Positions 1 through 5,338 of a DNA stretch of 7,053 nt are shown piece after piece. The translations under genes and the position numbers were made by a program. The stretch's first letter is position 1. The number at the start of each line of letters is the position of its first letter. The notes below the pieces were generated by a model, which worked only from the letters and a program-made list of their open reading frames with translations, made no database searches and had not been told where the DNA came from. Source of the DNA: Ignavibacteriales bacterium (GTDB taxonomy: Bacteria; Bacteroidota; Ignavibacteria; Ignavibacteriales; Melioribacteraceae); NCBI GenBank assembly GCA_020059785.1, contig JAGVBL010000215.1, forward strand, positions 1 to 7,053, given 5' to 3'.

Positions 1-1596
1 CAAGATAAAATCATTATGTCGGTTCCAGAAGTTCATCACGTTCTAGGAAAAACTGGAAGGGCAGAAACTCCTACCGATAATGCTCCTCTTAATATGATCG
101 AAACAATCATCCTGCTCAAACCAAAAAGCGAATGGCGTCCTGGTATAACGAAGCAAGATATTGTTGCCGAACTCGATTCAAAATTACAAATTCCCGGAGT
201 GCGTAATGGTTGGACTCAACCAATCATCAATAGAATTAATATGCTTTCTACCGGCGTAAGAACAGACATTGGATTTAAAATCTTCGGTCCAAATCTCGAT
301 ACACTTGAGACATACGCTATAAAAGCAGAAAATTTATTAAAGAAAGTTAATGGCGCCGCAGACGTTGTAGCAGAACGAGTGCAGAACGGTTATTATCTCG
401 ATATTAATATTAAACGCGGAATTGCAGCTCGATATGGAGTTAACATCCGCGATCTTCAAGAGATAATTGAAACAGCAATCGGCGGGCAGAATCTTGGAAT
501 TGTAATAGATGGAAGAATGCGCTTTCCATTAAGGATGCGTTATCAAAAAGATTACCGTGATAATGTTGAAGAACTGAAAAGTTTAATTGTGCCTGTTGCT
601 TTATCAAACCCTATGTCTTCTCAATCAACTTCAAGTTCAATGGGTGGAGGCGGAATGAGTAAAAGCAATTCCAGTGGAATGTCTTCATCAATGGGAAGTT
701 CAGGCCAAGCAAGCGTTATTCCGCAAGCACCGTCTATACAAAATAATTTTTCACTAACAAGTACAAATCAAAACGCCGTTACTTATTTGCCCATGTCTGA
801 ATTAGCTGATATAAATTTAGTAACCGGACCCCCAATGATAAGCAGTGAAAACGGGATGCTGCGTTCAATAGTTTTTATGAATACACGCGGGCGCGATATG
901 GGCAGCGTAATGGTAGACGCTAAGAAGATTATAGAAAGTGGATTAAAATTACCTCCCGGCTATTCTTATACCTGGAGCGGCCAATACGAAAGTAAAGTTC
1001 GTGCTCAACAATCAATGCAAGTAATTATGCCGGTTGTATTCTTGATAATATTCTTGTTACTTTATTTCACTCTCAAAGATTATTTGGAAGCAGGAGTGGT
1101 AATGCTCTCGGTTCCTTTTGCTCTCATCGGCGGAATGTATTTGATCTTTATACTTGGATATAATTTTTCAGTGGCTGTCTGGGTTGGATTCATTGCGCTA
1201 TACGGAGTAGCTGTAGAAACAGGTGTTGTAATGGTGGTTTATCTTCATGAAGCACTCGATAAAAGATTAAGAGCATTTCATAAAGGAGAGAGAGAACATC
1301 TCACAAACAATGATATTTATGAAGCTACTGTGGAAGGTTCCGTTCTTCGGCTTCGTCCAAAATTAATGACTGTCGGAACTTCTATGGTAGGTTTAATTCC
1401 TATAATGTGGGCAACCGGAACCGGCTCGGATGTTATGAAGCCATTAACTGCACCTCTAATTGGCGGATTACTTACAAGCGCTATTCACGTCCTTGTTGTT
1501 ACGCCTATACTTTTTGCAATGATGAAAGAACACGCGCTCAAAAAAGGAACATTGAAATTATCTAAAATGGCTGATTGGATGAAGGAGGGAGAATAA
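1..1596 (+). CDS. cusA: CusA-type heavy-metal efflux RND pump, C-terminal half (5' truncated by window)
   Basis: This is the inner-membrane, proton-driven pump subunit of a Cu(I)/Ag(I) tripartite efflux system. The reading frame is open from base 1, so the start lies outside the window; about 531 residues are visible of a family usually near 1040. The opening (SVPEVHHVLGKTGRAET) and the PLNM and RINMLSTG segments closely match CusA as I remember it. The Met in PLNM and in RINM probably correspond to E. coli M573 and M623 of the metal-binding triad; I could not place the third. Hydrophobic segments lie at about 1021-1077, 1096-1158, 1171-1248, 1366-1428 and 1450-1524. The E in GVAVETGVVM (1216-1218) and K in RLRPKLMT (1360-1362) match the proton-relay residues E939 and K984. 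Residues about 201-259 form a Ser/Met/Gly-rich insertion absent from E. coli CusA. The last codons carry the Shine-Dalgarno of the next gene. Cu/Ag specificity over other divalent metals is inferred. Confidence 0.93.
   Translation, partial: QDKIIMSVPEVHHVLGKTGRAETPTDNAPLNMIETIILLKPKSEWRPGITKQDIVAELDSKLQIPGVRNGWTQPIINRINMLSTGVRTDIGFKIFGPNLDTLETYAIKAENLLKKVNGAADVVAERVQNGYYLDINIKRGIAARYGVNIRDLQEIIETAIGGQNLGIVIDGRMRFPLRMRYQKDYRDNVEELKSLIVPVALSNPMSSQSTSSSMGGGGMSKSNSSGMSSSMGSSGQASVIPQAPSIQNNFSLTSTNQNAVTYLPMSELADINLVTGPPMISSENGMLRSIVFMNTRGRDMGSVMVDAKKIIESGLKLPPGYSYTWSGQYESKVRAQQSMQVIMPVVFLIIFLLLYFTLKDYLEAGVVMLSVPFALIGGMYLIFILGYNFSVAVWVGFIALYGVAVETGVVMVVYLHEALDKRLRAFHKGEREHLTNNDIYEATVEGSVLRLRPKLMTVGTSMVGLIPIMWATGTGSDVMKPLTAPLIGGLLTSAIHVLVVTPILFAMMKEHALKKGTLKLSKMADWMKEGE
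601..777 (+). other. Ser/Met/Gly/Asn-rich low-complexity insertion within CusA periplasmic domain
   Basis: About 59 codons between the CusA segments ending LKSLIVPVA and starting TYLPMSELADI. In E. coli CusA, as I remember it, these segments are separated by only a few residues. The insertion has roughly 20 Ser and five Met, four of the Met in short GGGGM, SSGM or SSSM contexts, followed by an Asn/Gln/Ser/Thr stretch. It is in frame and flanked by well-conserved sequence, so it looks like a flexible loop rather than a sequencing error. By alignment it falls in the C-terminal periplasmic half, near the porter/docking subdomains. A metal-collecting role is inference. Confidence 0.7.
1582..1588 (+). 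promoter_or_regulatory. Strong Shine-Dalgarno (AAGGAGG) for the CusC-like gene
   Basis: AAGGAGG lies inside the final codons of cusA, nine bases before the ATG at 1598. It is the best ribosome-binding match in the window and favours initiation at 1598, directly before the tandem repeat, over the internal ATG at 1763. It also suggests translational coupling to cusA, because the cusA stop and this ATG are separated by one base. Confidence 0.8.
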
Positions 1597-1597
1597 T

Positions 1598-3082
1598 ATG
1601 AATGGAGAATTGAGAATTCAGAATGGAGAATTGAGAATTCAGAATGAAGAATTGAGAATTCAGAATGGAGAATTGAGAATTCAGAATGGAGAATTGAGAA
1701 TTCAGAATGGAGAATTGAGAATTCAGAATGGAGAATTGAGAATTCAGAATGGAGAATTGAGAATGAGAAAATCTTTGCGCAACTCTTTGCTTTTCTCTAC
1801 TGTCTTTGCGGTTACTCTTTTCTTTTTATCTGTTAATTTCGCAAAAGCTCAATCAGTCGATTCTTTGGTCGCGGAAGCTGTAAGAAATAATCCGCAATTA
1901 AAATCATTACAATATAAAATCACCGCATCGGAAAAAAGAACTGAATCTATCAATACTTTACCGGCGCCAAATTTATCAGTTGAGTTTTCGCAAGTGCCAA
2001 CTAATTCGATTGATATTCTTAATCAATCCAACTCAAACAACATTGCTCTTTCGCAAATGTTTCCTCTTGGTGGAAAGTTAAATGCAATGGCTGAAGTTGA
2101 AAGAAAAAATACTCTGGTTGAAGGCAACAATTATGATATATACAAAATCAATCTCACTGGCGCCGTAAAAATGTCTTACTACACACTTTGGTTGTTAGAT
2201 CGAAAGATCGATGTTCAGAAAAAAAATATTTCATTAATTAACGATGTAATCAAATCAGTTGAATCTTCATATTATACTAACAAGATCAATCAAGCCGATG
2301 TGCTTACGCTTCAAAGTGAAATCGCATCTAACGAAACACAGCTATTAATTCTTGAAAAACAGAAAGAAGCGGAGATTTATAAACTCAATAAACTGCTTGG
2401 TCGTAATCTTGATTCAAAGGAAGTTTATGCAGTTAATGATTTCCCAGCAGATATTCTTTCCTTATCCCAATCAAAGTTGGAAGAACTTCTCGGTTATTCA
2501 AATCCATCTCTTAAGAAAATGGGAAACATGATCGAGATGAACAAGGCAATGATTGAGGCAAACAACCGGGAGCTTATTCCCGATCTTATGGTTCAAGGAA
2601 TGTTTATGCGAATGCCTCAAGGAATGATTCTAACTTCTAAAAGTGATCTTTCAATGCTCAATCCCAAAACCGAAACTATGTATTCTCTGATGTTCTCAAT
2701 CAATCTTCCATTTGCACCCTGGTCAATAAATAAATATAAAGCCAGGGAAGAAGAATTATACGCCGGTATCAGTAGTATTGAATTTGAAAAGAATGATATG
2801 CAGCGCGAAATGACATCACAGTTAAAAGCAGCTCTTGTTAAATATAACACCGCTGTTGATTTAACCAAACTCTACAATGATAAAGTTATTCCGCTTTATA
2901 CTAAAGCTGCCGAATCGCAAGTATCAGCATATCAAAATAGCAGAACCGGTGTTACAACCGTTATCGATTCTTACCGGATGCTATTGATGCAGCAGATGAA
3001 TTATTATATGTCAAAAGCTGATACTCAAATGTCTCTTGCAGAAATTGAAATGATGATCGGAACTACTCTTAAAAAGTTATAG
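1598..3082 (+). CDS. cusC: TolC/CusC-family outer-membrane efflux channel with N-terminal NGELRIQ repeats
   Basis: Outer-membrane factor that would complete the CusABC tripartite pump. From Met56 (1763) a normal signal peptide starts (MRKSLRNSLLFSTVF..., likely cleaved at AKA/QS), followed by about 410 residues, the usual TolC-family size. Family features are the SLVAEAVRNNPQLK opening, LSQMFPLGGKL, the INQADVLTLQSEIASNE helix, and the second repeat with NPSLKK and ELIPDLMVQG. No lipobox Cys is seen, so unlike E. coli CusC it is probably not lipidated. The start is uncertain. ATG 1598 has an excellent Shine-Dalgarno but adds 55 residues of NGELRIQ repeats before the signal peptide. ATG 1763 gives the expected N-terminus and has GGAG eight bases upstream, inside the last repeat copy. 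Both are in one frame. A Met cluster (MVQGMFMRMPQGM) occurs at 2588-2626. The gene lies one base after cusA and eight or 44 bases before cusB, depending on the cusB start. Confidence 0.9.
   Translation: MNGELRIQNGELRIQNEELRIQNGELRIQNGELRIQNGELRIQNGELRIQNGELRMRKSLRNSLLFSTVFAVTLFFLSVNFAKAQSVDSLVAEAVRNNPQLKSLQYKITASEKRTESINTLPAPNLSVEFSQVPTNSIDILNQSNSNNIALSQMFPLGGKLNAMAEVERKNTLVEGNNYDIYKINLTGAVKMSYYTLWLLDRKIDVQKKNISLINDVIKSVESSYYTNKINQADVLTLQSEIASNETQLLILEKQKEAEIYKLNKLLGRNLDSKEVYAVNDFPADILSLSQSKLEELLGYSNPSLKKMGNMIEMNKAMIEANNRELIPDLMVQGMFMRMPQGMILTSKSDLSMLNPKTETMYSLMFSINLPFAPWSINKYKAREEELYAGISSIEFEKNDMQREMTSQLKAALVKYNTAVDLTKLYNDKVIPLYTKAAESQVSAYQNSRTGVTTVIDSYRMLLMQQMNYYMSKADTQMSLAEIEMMIGTTLKKL
1601..1764 (+). 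repeat. 21-base tandem repeat, seven full copies plus a partial copy
   Basis: Full copies run 1601-1621, 1622-1642, 1643-1663, 1664-1684, 1685-1705, 1706-1726 and 1727-1747, with a 17-base partial copy from 1748 to 1764. Only the third differs, by one base (GGAG to GAAG, giving NEELRIQ). Each unit encodes NGELRIQ in the CusC frame and carries a GAATTC site. Each unit could also form a tiny hairpin, GAATT and AATTC around GAG. Near identity implies recent expansion or gene conversion. Related GAATTGAGAATT-type repeats are, to my recollection, scattered in Bacteroidota-like genomes, usually between genes. Confidence 0.97.
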
Positions 3083-3126
3083 GTGTTACTATGAAAAATT
3101 TTATAAGAACAAATCGAGGAACAAAA

Positions 3127-4401
3127 ATGAAAATAGCAAGATATCTATTGATTCCGTTAATCACTTTTTCTTTAGTTCTCTCCGGATGCTCCAAATCTGA
3201 AGAGAACGGTAAGCATGAACATGAGGTTGTAAAGAAAGATGGATATTGGACATGCACGATGCATCCGCAAGTTCACATGGATAGACCGGGTTCTTGCCCC
3301 ATTTGCGGAATGGATTTGATTAAAAAAGTTGCAGATGAAAAAGAAGACCCGGTAAATGAAAAAGACATGGCTAATATGATTTCACTTAGTCCTAAGAAAC
3401 AAGTTTTAGCAAATGTTTCAACGGTTGTGGTGAAGAAAGAAAATCTACAAGACCAAGTAACTGCTTACAGCTATCTGGATTTTGTTGAGAACAATCGCAA
3501 AACAATTTCAGCGCGGTTCAACGGAAGAATTGAAAAACTTTTCGTTGACAAAACCGGCGACTATATAAAGAATGGTCAGCCATTGTTTGAAATATATAGC
3601 CCGGATTTGGTGCAAGCACAAAATGAATATTTAATTGCTTTGAATAATTCATCAAACTCTAATTCTCTTTTGAAAGCTTCAAGAAAGAAATTGGAAATCT
3701 TTGGTTTGACTTCGGAACAGATTCAAACTCTTGAAAAAACAAAAGAAATAAATATTACGCTTACATACTATTCACCAATCAGCGGAACTGTTATTGAGAA
3801 AAAAGTGCAAGAAGGTGTTTATGTAAACGAAGGCACAGCAATTTACGATGTTGCAGAACTTTCAAATCTTTGGAATATTGCTGAAGTTTATGAAAATAAT
3901 TTATCAAATGTAAAAGTTGGAAGTCCGGTAAAATTACACTTACGCGCCTATCCCGGCGAGGAATTTAACGGTAGAGTTACTTTCATATATCCTGTCATTA
4001 ATTCTCAGACAAGAACCATTAAAGTAAGAAGTGAATTTTCTAGCTACAACGGAAAGCTTAAACCGCAAATGTATGGAGAAACAGTATTTATCAATGCTGG
4101 CGGTCAAGGTTTACTTGTTCCTTCCGATGCTGTAATAATCGCCGGTAAAAGAGCCGTTGTCTGGGTGAAAACCGGTGATGGAATGTTCGAAGCTCGTAGC
4201 GTTCAAATTGGTAATCGCTTTGGGGATAAATATCAAATCATTTCGGGCATATATGAAGGTGATGAAATCGCCGCAACTGGTGGTTTCCTTATTGATTCTG
4301 AAAGTCAACTTAAAACCGGAATGCCAACCGGGCATCAACATGGCGGTTCAACTCCCGTTAAGAAAAAATCTTCCGATGAAATGGAAGGGATGAAAATGTA
4401 A
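3127..4401 (+). CDS. cusB: CusB-like periplasmic adaptor (membrane fusion) lipoprotein with N-terminal HMBD
   Basis: Adaptor that links CusA to the CusC channel, anchored in the inner membrane by a lipid. I chose ATG 3127 because GAGGA (3116-3120) sits six bases upstream and gives a compact lipoprotein signal, MKIARYLLIPLITFSLVLSGC, with an LSGC lipobox (Cys21). ATG 3091, with a weaker AGGTG at 3081-3085, would add 12 residues. A heavy-metal-binding domain spans residues about 40-64 (3244-3318): C43, MHP 45-47 and CPICGM 57-62. After it come the barrel-sandwich/lipoyl half (RFNGRIEKLFVDKTGDYIKNGQPLFEIYSPDL, residues about 128-160), a short helical hairpin, the second lipoyl half (YSPISGTVIEKKVQEG) and the beta-barrel and membrane-proximal domains (LRAYPGEEFNGRV, PSDAVI). 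The C-terminus is a His/Met tail (GHQHGG, MEGMKM). The full length of 424 residues fits the CusB family. Confidence 0.92.
   Translation: MKIARYLLIPLITFSLVLSGCSKSEENGKHEHEVVKKDGYWTCTMHPQVHMDRPGSCPICGMDLIKKVADEKEDPVNEKDMANMISLSPKKQVLANVSTVVVKKENLQDQVTAYSYLDFVENNRKTISARFNGRIEKLFVDKTGDYIKNGQPLFEIYSPDLVQAQNEYLIALNNSSNSNSLLKASRKKLEIFGLTSEQIQTLEKTKEINITLTYYSPISGTVIEKKVQEGVYVNEGTAIYDVAELSNLWNIAEVYENNLSNVKVGSPVKLHLRAYPGEEFNGRVTFIYPVINSQTRTIKVRSEFSSYNGKLKPQMYGETVFINAGGQGLLVPSDAVIIAGKRAVVWVKTGDGMFEARSVQIGNRFGDKYQIISGIYEGDEIAATGGFLIDSESQLKTGMPTGHQHGGSTPVKKKSSDEMEGMKM
3244..3318 (+). other. Heavy-metal-binding domain (HMBD) coding segment in cusB
   Basis: The segment encodes a CTMHP motif, then HMDRPGS and CPICGMDL, the intact pattern of the HMBD/YHS-like zinc-ribbon-sized module found on CusB adaptors and on P-type copper ATPases. 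The likely ligands are the three Cys, the His of MHP and the flanking Met. It is preceded by KHEHE, adding two more His. Placed right after the lipid anchor, it could receive metal in the periplasm, by analogy with the N-terminal Met site of E. coli CusB. Confidence 0.88.
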
Positions 4402-4431
4402 TAATGTTCGCAAATAATATTCATAATCTAA

Positions 4432-4437
4432 AAGGAG
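4432..4437 (+). promoter_or_regulatory. Shine-Dalgarno AAGGAG for the small HMBD-like gene
   Basis: AAGGAG is seven bases before ATG 4445. The leader reads AAGGAGAAACACAATGAA and closely resembles that of the next gene (AGGAGTAACACAATGAA, 4834-4850), with the same seven-base spacing. This supports both starts. Confidence 0.75.
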
Positions 4438-4444
4438 AAACACA

Positions 4445-4807
4445 ATGAAAAAAAATAATCTATCAACAATTAAATATGTATTTCTGGTATGTGTCTCGCT
4501 TCTTCTAATCACTATGGAAATAATAAACGCACAAGAAGCCAAACCAATTGAACCGGCAAAACATAAGCATGAAATGAAAGAAACAAAATTAATGGATGTG
4601 GTTGATTCCAGCTGTATTCGTAAAGGTGTCATTGATCTTAATGCAATTGATAAAAATAAAGATGGCAAAGTTTTCCAAGATCAAATGGATTGGAATGTAA
4701 TTTCCGATAAACCCGGTAAATGCCCTTTGTGTAAAATGACATTGAAAGAAGTAACAGTCAATGAAGCTAAAGAGAAACTTATTAAAAACGGTTTCAAAGT
4801 AAAGTAA
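4445..4807 (+). CDS. Small exported protein with degenerate heavy-metal-binding domain
   Basis: A 120-residue protein with a signal peptide (MKKNNLSTIKYVFLVCVSLLL..., likely cleaved near INA/QE, residue 29). The mature part has a HKHEM motif (40-44), a lone Cys57, an EF-hand-like loop DKNKDGKVFQDQ (69-80) and a C-terminal HMBD-like segment (76-103). That segment keeps SDKPGKCPLCKMTL, including the CxxC pair C93/C96 and Met98. The usual upstream CPMHP is replaced by DQMDW, losing a Cys, the His and a Pro. It is probably periplasmic and may bind or hand over metal to the CusB HMBD, but with altered ligands. I recognise the domain type, not a named protein. Two stop codons in tandem (4805-4810) end it. 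The gene is 43 bases after cusB and 38 before the next gene. Confidence 0.85.
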   Translation: MKKNNLSTIKYVFLVCVSLLLITMEIINAQEAKPIEPAKHKHEMKETKLMDVVDSSCIRKGVIDLNAIDKNKDGKVFQDQMDWNVISDKPGKCPLCKMTLKEVTVNEAKEKLIKNGFKVK

Positions 4808-4833
4808 TAATTAATCATAATATCATAACCAAT

Positions 4834-4838
4834 AGGAG
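4834..4838 (+). promoter_or_regulatory. Shine-Dalgarno AGGAG for the Met-rich gene
   Basis: AGGAG is seven bases before ATG 4846, in a leader nearly identical to that of the preceding gene. It fixes the start, which gives a clear signal peptide. Confidence 0.75.
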
Positions 4839-4845
4839 TAACACA

Positions 4846-5331
4846 ATGAATACAATTAAATCATTCGCTAAAACTGCAATGATGCTTTCTATAATGTTTC
4901 TTTTTAGCATTACTGTATCTGCTCAGCATATGAATGGCAGCGGAAACGGAAATGGTATGGGAACCGGCTCTCAAATGCAGAATATGCAAAACATGGGAGC
5001 TAAAATGGGCGACATGCAAAGCATGATGACTCATATGAATCAACTCATGGATAAAAGTGGTAAGATGCTTTCCATGATGCAAAACCAAAAAGATCAAATG
5101 GGTATGTCATCTCAAATGACCGGTATGATGCAAAATATGAATGACATGTCTAAAAACATGAAAAACATACTCGATCAGATGAACTCCATGATGGGTGATC
5201 AAAAAATGATGGATAACCAAGATATGAAAGAACATATGAAAGGCATGACCGACAATATGAAAACAATGATGAAAGATTATGACGGCATGCTCGACAAAAT
5301 TCAGAAACTACCAAACCAAATGAAGAAATAG
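4846..5331 (+). CDS. Methionine-rich exported protein, candidate periplasmic Cu/Ag-binding protein
   Basis: A 161-residue protein starting with a signal peptide (MNTIKSFAKTAMMLSIMFLF..., likely cleaved near SAQ/HM). By hand count 39 of 161 residues are Met, 35 of them in the last 134. I see no Cys or Trp. Met recurs every three to four residues (NMQNMGAKMGDMQSMM, QMTGMMQNMNDMSKNM), which on a helix would give a continuous Met face. MxxH motifs like those of SilE occur in SMMTHM and MKEHM. The middle and C-terminal parts look helical; a Gly/Asn/Ser-rich linker (residues 30-41) follows the signal peptide. I do not recognise a named family. Its place right after CusABC and the thioether density point to binding Cu(I) or Ag(I) in the periplasm, possibly replacing CusF; this is inference. 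A structural Met-rich coiled coil is the alternative. Confidence 0.85.
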   Translation: MNTIKSFAKTAMMLSIMFLFSITVSAQHMNGSGNGNGMGTGSQMQNMQNMGAKMGDMQSMMTHMNQLMDKSGKMLSMMQNQKDQMGMSSQMTGMMQNMNDMSKNMKNILDQMNSMMGDQKMMDNQDMKEHMKGMTDNMKTMMKDYDGMLDKIQKLPNQMKK

Positions 5332-5338
5332 AGATAAA

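Noticed and set aside
1601..1764. Tandem repeat as a CRISPR array
   Set aside because: The units are contiguous 21-base copies with no unique spacers, so this is a simple tandem repeat.
2194..2213. GATC-GAAA-GATC mini-hairpin in cusC
   Set aside because: Only four base pairs in coding sequence; too small to separate from chance.
4175..4393. Plus-strand alternative frame inside cusB
   Set aside because: It is nested within the conserved C-terminal domain of cusB without its own ribosome site.
4348..4668. Minus-strand frame with hydrophobic stretches across the cusB end and the next gene
   Set aside because: It overlaps two well-supported plus-strand genes, including the Shine-Dalgarno region, and resembles no family I know.
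4861..5097. Minus-strand open frame giving a His-rich peptide
   Set aside because: It is the mirror of the Met-rich gene: ATG read backwards is CAT, which encodes His. It has no ribosome site and lies opposite a clear gene with a signal peptide.
4846..5331. Met-rich protein as an artefact of a wrong frame
   Set aside because: It has a strong ribosome site, a good signal peptide, varied codons for the other residues and operon-like spacing, so it is a real gene.
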